Below, piece by piece: positions 1 through 5,814 of a DNA stretch of 6,675 nucleotides. Position numbers and translations under genes: made by a program. Positions within the stretch are counted from its first letter, which is position 1. The number at the start of each line of letters is the position of its first letter. Source of the DNA: Sphingobacterium thalpophilum (GTDB lineage: Bacteria; Bacteroidota; Bacteroidia; Flavobacteriales; Flavobacteriaceae); contig CALQBR020000079.1 in the NCBI GenBank assembly GCA_943328865.2, positions 1 through 6,675 of the forward strand, written 5' to 3'. Under the pieces are notes generated by a model, which saw nothing but the letters and a program-made list of their open reading frames with translations, searched no databases and was not told the DNA's origin.

Positions 1-180
1 ACCAAAAAAGGGAAAGCATTTCTTGAGATGGCTCGTGCTTTTTTTGAAGATTCAAAAGAAATTGAAATAATTAAAGTTCCAAATGCAACCACCCAAAAAG
101 CAATTAATGAGGCCAAAAAAGGGAAAGCAATAAACAGTAGCTCGAGTCATAAAGACTTAATGGATAAACTAATGTCTTAA
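1..180 (+). CDS. Antitoxin of a YafQ-type toxin-antitoxin module, 3' part only
   Basis: The reading frame is open from base 1 to a TAA at 178-180, giving 59 C-terminal residues; the start lies outside the window. The visible part has a helical, lysine-rich stretch (KKGKAFLEMARAFFEDSKE), then a segment of the form VPNATTQKAINEAKKGKA, and ends in KDLMDKLMS. The pattern 'P-N-x-x-T-x-K-A-I-x-E-A-K-x-G-K' followed by a short D-L-M/L-F-like tail resembles the toxin-wrapping C-terminus of many RelB/DinJ-like antitoxins. The next gene is a YafQ-like toxin whose ATG abuts this stop codon with no gap, the usual antitoxin-first order with translational coupling. Expected role (family knowledge): bind and neutralise the toxin and repress the operon promoter. 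The DNA-binding part is mostly missing, so the antitoxin fold class cannot be assigned; I see no clear ribbon-helix-helix remnant. Confidence 0.75.
   Translation, partial: TKKGKAFLEMARAFFEDSKEIEIIKVPNATTQKAINEAKKGKAINSSSSHKDLMDKLMS
2..129 (+). repeat. 17-nt direct repeat pair inside the antitoxin gene
   Basis: The sequence ccaaaaaagggaaagca occurs exactly at 2-18 and again at 113-129. The copies are 111 bp (37 codons) apart, in the same frame, and both encode KKGKA. Identity at third positions as well suggests a recent internal duplication or chance in A-rich DNA; I cannot tell which. Confidence 0.6.
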
Positions 181-450
181 ATGTGTTTTAATTTGGACTT
201 TATCAATCGTTTTAAAAAAGATATAAAACTTTGTTTAAAACGAAATTACAACATTTCACTACTTGAAGTGGTACTACTAGAATTAAGAGAAAAGGGGGAA
301 CTACCCTTAAAATACAAACCACATCTATTAAGTGGTAACAAAGATGGACTTTGGGAATGTCACATCAAATCGAATTGGTTAATGACTTGGTACTTTGATA
401 AAAATACCATCGTTTTAGTTAGAACCGGAACGCACTCTGATTTATTTTAA
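181..450 (+). CDS. yafQ: YafQ-family type II toxin (RelE-superfamily mRNA interferase)
   Basis: This 89-residue protein has the usual length of a YafQ toxin, a ribosome-dependent endoribonuclease that cuts mRNA in the ribosomal A site. Visible family features are an N-terminal helix 'F-x-x-D-x-K' (residues 11-16), the segment PLKYKPHLLSG (42-52), WECHIKSNW (58-66) and the C-terminal signature RTGTHSDLF (81-89). By alignment from memory to E. coli YafQ, the catalytic set His50, His63, Asp67, Arg83, His87 and Phe91 corresponds here to His48, His61, Asn65, Arg81, His85 and Phe89, so one acidic residue is replaced by Asn. The ATG follows the antitoxin TAA immediately, which fixes the start and implies coupled translation. 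It could be a fully active toxin or one of reduced activity because of Asn65. It is the last gene of its operon; the next gene converges on it. Confidence 0.88.
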   Translation: MCFNLDFINRFKKDIKLCLKRNYNISLLEVVLLELREKGELPLKYKPHLLSGNKDGLWECHIKSNWLMTWYFDKNTIVLVRTGTHSDLF

Positions 451-576
451 AATGAATCCTTCTCTGCAAGTCTCGCTAATTAAAAACTATTGCAATAAGC
501 AACCCAAAAAGGCAGCTTATGCACCTAAGGTTTAAGTCAATCCTAAAAAATTAAACCACTAAACCATTTTCCATAC

Positions 577-611
577 AAAAAAAGGCGCAAGAAATAAATC
601 TTGCGCCTTTT
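577..611 (-). terminator. Rho-independent terminator of guaB, possibly bidirectional
   Basis: A perfect 8-bp stem (584-591 ggcgcaag with 600-607 cttgcgcc) has an 8-nt A/T loop. It is flanked by seven A on the left and four T on the right, so the stem can extend by A-T pairs. Read on the minus strand, the stem is followed by seven U and lies 46 nt beyond the guaB stop. On the plus strand it is followed by four U, so it may also stop transcripts of the toxin-antitoxin operon that converges here. The rest of the 451-656 spacer shows no gene. Confidence 0.9.
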
Positions 612-656
612 AGCTTATGTTATTTTATCGGAGATTCTGGTCTTCGGGGTAAGCAT

Positions 657-2129
657 CTATCTCGAATAATTCGGTGCTTCTTTGGTAATAGTCACATTGT
701 GTGGGTGGCTTTCGTTGATGCCACTAGCGGTAATGCGTACAAAACGACCTGTTTCTTGTAAAGTAGGAATGTCTTTTGCTCCACAATACCCCATCCCTGC
801 ACGAAGTCCTCCAATAAACTGAAGCATGCTTTCGTTTAATTCTCCTTTATAAGGCACACGCCCTACAATTCCTTCGGGAACTAGTTTTTTAACATCATCT
901 TCCACATCTTGAAAATAACGGTCTTTAGATCCGCCCTGCATCGCTTCAACAGAACCCATTCCCCTGTAAGACTTGAATTTTCTACCTTCAAAAATAATGG
1001 TTTCACCTGGTGATTCTTTAGTTCCAGCTAATAGAGATCCTAACATCACACAATCGGCTCCAGCAGCAATCGCTTTTGGAATATCACCAGTATAACGAAT
1101 ACCTCCATCAGCAATCACAGGAACTCCTGTACCTTTTATAGCAGCTGCTACTTCCAGAACGGCAGAGAATTGTGGAAAACCCACACCTGCTACAATACGC
1201 GTGGTACAAATTGAACCTGGCCCAATCCCTACTTTTACCCCATCAGCGCCATTTTCAACAAGAAATTGGGCCGCTTCTGGAGTCGCAATATTACCTACAA
1301 TAACATCAATTTGTGGGAATTTATTTTTTACTTCTTTCAATACATTCACTACGCCTTGGGTATGACCGTGAGCGGTATCAATAATAATCGCATCCACCCC
1401 AGCCTGCACCAAAGCGTCGGCTCTTTGAACCGCATCACCAGTAACACCAATGGCGGCGGCAACACGCAAACGTCCAAAAACGTCTTTATTGGCAATAGGT
1501 TTTTGTGTTAATTTGGTAATATCTCTAAAGGTGATTAGCCCAACTAATTTATAATCGGCATTAACCACTGGTAATTTTTCTATTTTATTGCCTTGTAAAA
1601 CCACTTCCGCTTGCTCCAATGAAGTCCCTTCGGCAACCGTAATCAAGTTTTTACTGGTCATAATATCTACAATAGGTCTGGCGTTGTTTTTTTCAAAACG
1701 CAAATCCCTATTGGTAACAATTCCTTTTAATATTTTATTTTCATCAACAATTGGAATGCCTCCAATACCGAATTCTTTCATGGCATTTTTAGCATCCGCT
1801 ACAGTAGAAGTCAATGGTAAAGTCACTGGATCGATAATCATTCCTGACTCAGCACGTTTTACTTTTCGCACTTTAGCGGCTTGTTGCGCGATGGTCATAT
1901 TTTTATGCAAAACCCCAATTCCACCTTCTTGCGCTATAGCAATAGCCATAGCACTTTCCGTAACAGTATCCATAGCAGCGGATACAATAGGAACGTTAAG
2001 GGTAATGTTTCTGGAAAATTTAGACTGAATACTCACTTCGCGAGGAAGCACATTCGAGAAATTAGGTACTAATAATACATCATCGTATGTTAGACCTTCG
2101 CCGATAATCTTGGAACTGTGTGCGATCAT
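657..2129 (-). CDS. guaB: IMP dehydrogenase (EC 1.1.1.205)
   Basis: This 490-residue cytosolic enzyme oxidises IMP to XMP with NAD+, the committed step of GMP synthesis. The length is normal for a full bacterial IMPDH with a CBS pair. In order I see the N-terminal barrel start [10 protein letters not shown] (13-22) and SAAMDTVTE (50-58), a two-CBS regulatory insert (about 95-205), the barrel motif [13 protein letters not shown] (244-256), the catalytic loop [10 protein letters not shown] with nucleophile Cys308, the phosphate-binding DGGIRYTGD (341-349), GSLLAGT (364-370), and the mobile flap with the Arg404-Tyr405 dyad in DRYFQ and GRVPYKG (423-429). The spacing Cys308 to Arg404 (96 residues) matches the E. 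coli enzyme as I remember it. The ATG start at 2129 begins exactly at the family N-terminus. It has its own promoter candidate and a strong terminator, so it is probably monocistronic. A hairpin touches the start codon. No key residue is missing. Confidence 0.98.
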   Translation of the reverse strand: MIAHSSKIIGEGLTYDDVLLVPNFSNVLPREVSIQSKFSRNITLNVPIVSAAMDTVTESAMAIAIAQEGGIGVLHKNMTIAQQAAKVRKVKRAESGMIIDPVTLPLTSTVADAKNAMKEFGIGGIPIVDENKILKGIVTNRDLRFEKNNARPIVDIMTSKNLITVAEGTSLEQAEVVLQGNKIEKLPVVNADYKLVGLITFRDITKLTQKPIANKDVFGRLRVAAAIGVTGDAVQRADALVQAGVDAIIIDTAHGHTQGVVNVLKEVKNKFPQIDVIVGNIATPEAAQFLVENGADGVKVGIGPGSICTTRIVAGVGFPQFSAVLEVAAAIKGTGVPVIADGGIRYTGDIPKAIAAGADCVMLGSLLAGTKESPGETIIFEGRKFKSYRGMGSVEAMQGGSKDRYFQDVEDDVKKLVPEGIVGRVPYKGELNESMLQFIGGLRAGMGYCGAKDIPTLQETGRFVRITASGINESHPHNVTITKEAPNYSR

Positions 2130-2151
2130 TGCAATTTGTAGTTAAATTGCA
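2130..2151 (-). promoter_or_regulatory. Inverted repeat directly upstream of the guaB start codon
   Basis: The 8-nt arms at 2130-2137 (tgcaattt) and 2144-2151 (aaattgca) are perfectly complementary around a 6-nt loop. On the guaB strand the second arm ends at the base just before the ATG, where a ribosome would bind. It could be an RNA hairpin in the leader or a DNA operator. Its GCAA...TTGC ends are loosely like purine-repressor half-sites, but Bacteroidota generally lack that E. coli regulator, so I do not assign one. Confidence 0.5.
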
Positions 2152-2174
2152 TGCGAAAATACACAATTAATTCT

Positions 2175-2207
2175 GAAATTTAAAAAATATAATACGCAAG
2201 ATTCAAA
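2175..2207 (-). promoter_or_regulatory. Candidate guaB promoter, Bacteroidota type
   Basis: On the minus strand a TTTG (-33 element, 2204-2207) is followed after 21 nt by TAAATTTC (2175-2182), which matches TAnnTTTG at all specified bases except the last. It predicts transcription starting near 2168-2171 and a leader of about 40 nt containing the hairpin at 2130-2151. A second imperfect -7 box, TATATTTT, overlaps the spacer but is too close to the TTTG. I see no terminator for the HMG-CoA lyase gene in this 116-bp spacer, so read-through from upstream is also possible. Confidence 0.45.
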
Positions 2208-2245
2208 AAGCAGATATTTTTTGTTTTAAAAAGAGACTTTAGTGA

Positions 2246-3109
2246 TTAGTGGTATTCTCTAAATAACTTGGTCGCCTCATTATAAGCACTTTCAAAGCTC
2301 ATCGGACTGGTATTGGTATTTTCCTTTTGGGCAGTAAAATAGGACAATAACTTCTCGGTTGGCATATTGCCTGTTAAATCATCGGTGGCCATCGGACAAC
2401 CGCCAAAACCTTGGATGGCACCGTCAAAACGTCTGCAACCTGCCTTATAAGCAGCATCAATTTTTTCAAACCATTTCTCAGGAGTGGTATGCAAGTGTGC
2501 GCCAAATTCTATTTGTGGGTATTTTGGAATCAAATTCGAAAACAAATAACTGATAGTTTCAGGAGTGGAACTCCCAACCGTATCGGAAAGAGACAGAATC
2601 TTCACGCCCATAGCCGCTAATTTTTCGGTCCATTCCCCTACTATTGCTACATTCCAAGGGTCACCATAAGGATTGCCAAAACCCATAGAGAGATAGGCAA
2701 CCACTTCTTTATTGCTTTGCTCAGCAATCTCTAATATCTGCTGTAAAGTAATTAGTGATTCGGCAATGGTTTTATGGGTATTGCGCATCTGGAAATTCTC
2801 TGAAATCGAAAAAGGATAACCCAGATATTGAATTTCAGGATATTGAGCCGCCGCCTGTGCGCCTTGTTTATTGGCAATGATGGCTAATAATTTACTTTGG
2901 GTTTGAGATAAATCCAAAGCCGCCAAAACTTCAGCGGTATCTTGCATTTGAGGAATCGCTTTGGGCGAAACAAAACTACCAAAATCAATACTGTCGAAAC
3001 CCACGCGCAATAAAGACTGAAGATAGGCCACCTTTTTTGCAGTCGGAATAAATGGCTTTATTCCCTGCATGGCATCCCGTGGACATTCTATGATTTTTAT
3101 TGGTTTCAT
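2246..3109 (-). CDS. Hydroxymethylglutaryl-CoA lyase (EC 4.1.3.4), Bacteroidota variant
   Basis: This 287-residue TIM-barrel enzyme should split HMG-CoA into acetyl-CoA and acetoacetate, the last step of leucine degradation (known elsewhere as mvaB or hmgL). Visible hallmarks are the entry motif IECPRDAMQG with Arg11-Asp12 (human Arg41/Asp42), SFVSPKAIPQM (45-55), the metal ligands His205 and His207 in AHLHTT, and the catalytic cysteine loop GFGGCPMATDDLTGN with Cys238 and Asn248, followed by TE (251-252). Two differences from the textbook enzyme stand out: Asp42 stands where human HMGCL has Glu72, and the cysteine-to-asparagine loop is one residue longer and lacks the G-A-S-G form. I recall the same loop in flavobacterial proteins annotated as HMG-CoA lyase, but another acyl-CoA substrate is possible. 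The start at 3109 is required because the next in-frame ATG (residue 14) would remove Arg11-Asp12. It has a near-perfect promoter of its own that almost touches the ATG. Confidence 0.88.
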   Translation of the reverse strand: MKPIKIIECPRDAMQGIKPFIPTAKKVAYLQSLLRVGFDSIDFGSFVSPKAIPQMQDTAEVLAALDLSQTQSKLLAIIANKQGAQAAAQYPEIQYLGYPFSISENFQMRNTHKTIAESLITLQQILEIAEQSNKEVVAYLSMGFGNPYGDPWNVAIVGEWTEKLAAMGVKILSLSDTVGSSTPETISYLFSNLIPKYPQIEFGAHLHTTPEKWFEKIDAAYKAGCRRFDGAIQGFGGCPMATDDLTGNMPTEKLLSYFTAQKENTNTSPMSFESAYNEATKLFREYH

Positions 3110-3116
3110 ACAAATT

Positions 3117-3147
3117 CAAATATAACAAAAAGGTTTTGGCTTACAAA
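3117..3147 (-). promoter_or_regulatory. Strong Bacteroidota-type promoter of the HMG-CoA lyase gene
   Basis: On the minus strand TTTG (3144-3147) is followed after 19 nt by TATATTTG (3117-3124), an exact match to the -33 TTTG / -7 TAnnTTTG consensus of primary sigma factors in Bacteroidota. Only 7 nt separate the -7 box from the ATG at 3109, so the transcript should start at or within a few bases of the start codon, giving a leaderless or nearly leaderless mRNA. The -33 element overlaps a palindrome (3145-3158). Confidence 0.7.
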
Positions 3148-3165
3148 ACGATCGTTTTTTTAAGC
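3139..3165 (-). terminator. Palindromic hairpin over the pyrD stop codon; weak terminator or operator
   Basis: AAAACGATCGTTTT at 3145-3158 is a perfect 14-bp palindrome. Around it GCTTA (3139-3143) pairs with TAAGC (3161-3165) across a 1x2 internal loop, so the pyrD transcript can form a two-part hairpin that includes its stop codon (3160-3162). No continuous U run follows (CAAAACCUUUUU on the RNA), so it is at best a weak terminator. It also overlaps the -33 element of the HMG-CoA lyase promoter and could instead be a protein-binding site. Confidence 0.35.
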
Positions 3166-4179
3166 GCGCGATAGAATTTTTTTGTTTATGGCTTTTACCA
3201 AAGCGGGGCCTTCATAAATAAAACCCGTATACAATTGAACCAAACTGGCACCTGCCTCCAATTTATCTATGGCATCTTGTGCGGAATGGATCCCTCCTAC
3301 TCCAATAATCGGAAAGGCTTTGTTGCTTTTTTCTGATAAAAAACGAATGACTTCCGTAGCGCGATTCGTTAAGGGTTTGCCCGACAAACCACCGGTTTCA
3401 ATTTTATTATCCGATACCAAACCTTCTCTAGAAATGGTGGTATTGGTAGCAATTACCCCTGCAATTTGGGTTTCTTTTAAAATATCAATAATATCTAACA
3501 ATTGCTCATCGGTTAAATCGGGAGCAATTTTTAATAAGATGGGCTTTTGCTTTGGCTTTGCCGTATTTTTATTTTGAAGGGTTTGCAACAATTGTGTCAA
3601 CGGCTCTTTGTCTTGTAACGCCCGTAAATTTGGAGTGTTTGGAGAACTCACATTGACCACAAAATAATCTACATAATCGTATAACGCATCAAAACAAATT
3701 TCATAATCGGAGGTTGCTGCTTCATTTGGTGTAAGTTTATTTTTACCAATGTTCCCTCCTATTAAAACCCCCTTATTTTTCTTTAAACGCGCCACCGCCT
3801 CTTGGACGCCACCGTTATTAAATCCCATTCGGTTAATAATGGCACTGTCCTCTTTCAAGCGAAACAAACGTTTTTTGGGATTGCCTTCCTGCCCTTTTGG
3901 AGTAAGGGTTCCAATTTCTATAAAACCAAATCCAAAATTTGACAGTTCCCGATACAATTTGGCATCTTTATCAAAACCTGCGGCTAAACCAACGGGATTT
4001 TTGAACTTTAAACCAAAAACTTCTGTTTCCAATCTTTTGTCATTGACTTCATATAAAAATTTAAAAAGCCAAGTAAAACCAGGTATTTTAGATAAAAATC
4101 GGATTAGCGAAAAGGTAAAATAGTGTACTTCCTCTGGATCAAAACAGAAAAGAATCGGGCGAATAATTTGTTTGTACAT
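3160..4179 (-). CDS. pyrD: Dihydroorotate dehydrogenase (quinone), class 2 (EC 1.3.5.2)
   Basis: This 339-residue FMN enzyme oxidises dihydroorotate to orotate in pyrimidine synthesis and passes electrons to the membrane quinone pool (menaquinone in this group). Its length and N-terminal extension (about 1-45, hydrophobic and aromatic helices) are those of the membrane-associated class 2 type. Visible motifs are GLAAGFDKD (64-72), [10 protein letters not shown] (88-97), NRMGFNN (116-122), the catalytic Ser179 in [11 protein letters not shown] (176-186), Lys217 in LLKIAPDL for FMN, ATNTT (244-248), GGLSGKPL (263-270), VGGI (294-297) and [10 protein letters not shown] (316-325). These match the E. 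coli residues Asn111, Ser175, Asn177 and Lys217. The presence of Ser rather than Cys at the active base supports class 2. The start ATG at 4179 opens the usual N-terminus. It is transcribed divergently from rlmD. The spacer to the next minus-strand gene is only 50 bp, but that gene has its own promoter. Confidence 0.97.
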   Translation of the reverse strand: MYKQIIRPILFCFDPEEVHYFTFSLIRFLSKIPGFTWLFKFLYEVNDKRLETEVFGLKFKNPVGLAAGFDKDAKLYRELSNFGFGFIEIGTLTPKGQEGNPKKRLFRLKEDSAIINRMGFNNGGVQEAVARLKKNKGVLIGGNIGKNKLTPNEAATSDYEICFDALYDYVDYFVVNVSSPNTPNLRALQDKEPLTQLLQTLQNKNTAKPKQKPILLKIAPDLTDEQLLDIIDILKETQIAGVIATNTTISREGLVSDNKIETGGLSGKPLTNRATEVIRFLSEKSNKAFPIIGVGGIHSAQDAIDKLEAGASLVQLYTGFIYEGPALVKAINKKILSRA

Positions 4180-4201
4180 AATGGAATGATATTGTTTGGC
4201 A

Positions 4202-4235
4202 AAAATATAAAAATTTAACCGCTACAACCTACAAA
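4202..4235 (-). promoter_or_regulatory. Candidate pyrD promoter
   Basis: On the minus strand TTTG (4232-4235) and TATATTTT (4202-4209, seven of eight to TAnnTTTG when the free positions are counted) are separated by 22 nt, slightly long but within the range reported for flavobacteria. Transcription would begin near 4195-4198 with a leader of roughly 16-19 nt. No Shine-Dalgarno sequence is visible before the ATG. Confidence 0.4.
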
Positions 4236-4248
4236 ATAATTCGTTTAT

Positions 4249-4258
4249 CAACATGTTG
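4249..4258. promoter_or_regulatory. Palindrome in the pyrD/rlmD divergent region
   Basis: CAACATGTTG is a perfect 10-bp palindrome between the two divergent promoters, about 14 nt beyond the pyrD -33 element and 48 nt before the rlmD -33 element. It could be an operator acting on either gene, but a 10-bp palindrome also arises by chance. Nothing else in the 4180-4345 spacer looks like a gene. Confidence 0.2.
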
Positions 4259-4305
4259 CAGAACGGTTCAAAATAAAACCATCCCTTTTTGAAAATATTT
4301 CCCAA

Positions 4306-4341
4306 TTTGAATTTATAAAACCATTCAATCTCTTATTTTTG
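4306..4341 (+). promoter_or_regulatory. Candidate rlmD promoter close to the start codon
   Basis: TATTTTTG at 4334-4341 matches TAnnTTTG exactly, and a TTTG lies at 4306-4309. The 24-nt spacing is a little long. Only 4 nt (4342-4345) separate the -7 box from the ATG at 4346, so the RNA would start at or just past the ATG; either the mRNA is leaderless or the true promoter lies farther upstream. Confidence 0.4.
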
Positions 4342-4345
4342 CGCC

Positions 4346-5758
4346 ATGGCAAAGAAAAATACAGACAAAATCGTTTTCGATCACATAAAAGTCCTGGATG
4401 CAGGGGCAAAAGGCGTTTCCGTAGCCAAAGCACCAGACGGAAAAGTAATTTTTATTCCTAATGTCGTTCCTGGCGATGTCGTGGATGTTCAAACTTTCAA
4501 GAAACGCAAGTCGTTTTATGAAGGAAAAGCGGTAAAATTTCATGAATATTCCGAACACCGCTTGGAACCTATCTGTGAACATTTTGGAGTTTGTGGCGGT
4601 TGTAAATGGCAGAATATGAAATACAGCCAACAATTGTACTACAAACAAAACGAAGTGAAAAACCATTTGCAACGCATTGGAAAGGTTGAACTTCCGGAGT
4701 TTGAACCCATCTTAGGTTCTGAAAAGAAATTCTTTTATAGAAACAAAATGGAATTTTCGTTCTCCAATAGCCGTTGGCTTACCGAGCAGGAAATTGAACA
4801 AACCGAAACACTAGAAAATAGAAACGCACTGGGTTTTCACATTCCAAAAATGTGGGATAAAATTCTAGACATTAAAAAATGTCACTTACAGGAAGATCCC
4901 TCGAATGCCATTCGCAATGAAGTGCGTGACTTTGCCAATACCCATGGCTTGACTTTCTTTAATCCAAGAGCCCATGAAGGATTACTCAGAACTTTAATGT
5001 TAAGAACTGCTTCAACAGGAGAAATCATGGTGTTGATTCAGTTTTTTGAGAATGACAAAGCCAATAGAGAATTGCTTTTGGATCATCTTTATGAGAAATT
5101 CCCACAGATAACTTCGTTGCAATATGTGGTGAATAACAAAGCCAATGACACTTTATACGACACAGACATCAAACTATACAAAGGAAGGGATTATATCCTG
5201 GAAGAAATGGAAGGCTTAAAATTCAGCATTAATGCGAAATCCTTTTATCAAACCAATTCGGATCAAGCGTATGAATTGTATAAAATCACTCGTGATTTTG
5301 CAGGATTGACAGGAGATGAAATTGTATATGACTTATACACCGGAACGGGAACTATCGCGCAATTTGTGTCTAAAAAGGCAAAAAAAGTGATTGGAGTAGA
5401 AAGTGTTCCTGAAGCCATTGCCGACGCCAAAGAAAATGCAAAACGCAATAATATTACAAATTGTGACTTCTTTGTTGGGGATATGAAAGTCGTTTTTAAT
5501 GAAAATTTCATTGCGCAACACGGTCATCCAGATGTCATCATTACCGATCCGCCAAGAGATGGGATGCACGCTGCCGTGATTGATCAAATTCTGAAAATCG
5601 CGCCTAATAAAATTGTATATGTCAGCTGTAACTCGGCGACACAAGCCCGTGATTTGGCTTTGATGGACGAGACCTACAAAGTTACCCGTGTGCGCCCTGT
5701 GGATATGTTTCCGCAAACACACCACGTAGAGAATGTGGTGCTTTTAGAAAAAAGATAG
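4346..5758 (+). CDS. rlmD: 23S rRNA (uracil-C5)-methyltransferase, RlmD/RumA type
   Basis: This 470-residue SAM-dependent enzyme should make m5U in 23S rRNA, by family most likely at U1939 (E. coli numbering). In order it has an N-terminal TRAM RNA-binding domain (about 8-66), four cysteines of a [4Fe-4S] cluster in the pattern C-x5-C-x2-C...C (Cys77, Cys83, Cys86, Cys179), a central domain, and a C-terminal methyltransferase domain with FYQTNSDQAYELY (300-312), the SAM loop DLYTGTGTIAQF (329-340), VIGVES (348-353), DPPRDG (401-406), the nucleophile Cys428 in YVSCNSATQARDL, and the closing DMFPQTHHVE with the general base Glu462. All catalytic and cluster residues are present. The exact target base is inferred; a dual-specificity RlmCD-like activity cannot be excluded. 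The TRAM domain starts 7 residues after the ATG, which supports this start. The lipoprotein gene follows after 56 bp on the same strand and may share its transcript. Confidence 0.93.
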   Translation: MAKKNTDKIVFDHIKVLDAGAKGVSVAKAPDGKVIFIPNVVPGDVVDVQTFKKRKSFYEGKAVKFHEYSEHRLEPICEHFGVCGGCKWQNMKYSQQLYYKQNEVKNHLQRIGKVELPEFEPILGSEKKFFYRNKMEFSFSNSRWLTEQEIEQTETLENRNALGFHIPKMWDKILDIKKCHLQEDPSNAIRNEVRDFANTHGLTFFNPRAHEGLLRTLMLRTASTGEIMVLIQFFENDKANRELLLDHLYEKFPQITSLQYVVNNKANDTLYDTDIKLYKGRDYILEEMEGLKFSINAKSFYQTNSDQAYELYKITRDFAGLTGDEIVYDLYTGTGTIAQFVSKKAKKVIGVESVPEAIADAKENAKRNNITNCDFFVGDMKVVFNENFIAQHGHPDVIITDPPRDGMHAAVIDQILKIAPNKIVYVSCNSATQARDLALMDETYKVTRVRPVDMFPQTHHVENVVLLEKR

Positions 5759-5814
5759 CTCTAAGCAGTTAGTCAAGAGCTGACCCTAAAGAATGGCATT
5801 TGGAATTTAATTTT

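Noticed and set aside
529..557. GGTTTAA/TTAAACC inverted repeat downstream of the toxin gene as its terminator
   Set aside because: A 7-bp mostly A/T stem with a 15-nt loop and no T run directly after it; the hairpin at 577-611 is far stronger.
1588..2028. Long open frame of 146 codons antisense to guaB
   Set aside because: It lies wholly inside the well-supported guaB gene and its translation resembles no family I recognise; it follows from codon use of the opposite strand.
2130..2245. Purine riboswitch or PurR box upstream of guaB
   Set aside because: The spacer lacks a recognisable purine-aptamer three-way junction, and the GCAA...TTGC repeat does not match the PurR operator (GCAAACGTTTGC) closely enough; only a generic hairpin is reported.
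3749..4123. Open frame of 124 codons antisense to pyrD
   Set aside because: It is contained entirely within pyrD, which carries all class 2 catalytic motifs; no family features in the antisense product.
657..4179. pyrD, HMG-CoA lyase and guaB as a single operon
   Set aside because: All three are on the same strand, but there are separate promoter candidates before the lyase (very good match) and before guaB, and the functions do not form one pathway.
4325..4672. Minus-strand open frame with a hydrophobic N-terminus across the TRAM/Fe-S part of rlmD
   Set aside because: The hydrophobic start is an artefact of reading the opposite strand of charged codons; it would also overlap the rlmD promoter and start.
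5333..5725. Open frame of 130 codons antisense to rlmD
   Set aside because: It lies over the conserved methyltransferase domain of rlmD, and the antisense product has no recognisable domain.
5757..5781. Inverted repeat AGCTCT/AGAGCT after the rlmD stop as a terminator
   Set aside because: Only 6 bp with a 13-nt loop and no following T run; rlmD could equally read through into the lipoprotein gene.
5800..5814. Five-residue N-terminal extension of the lipoprotein from a TTG codon
   Set aside because: The ATG at 5815 gives a standard lipoprotein signal peptide; the TTG form only adds M-E-F-N-F in front and has no supporting ribosome-binding site.
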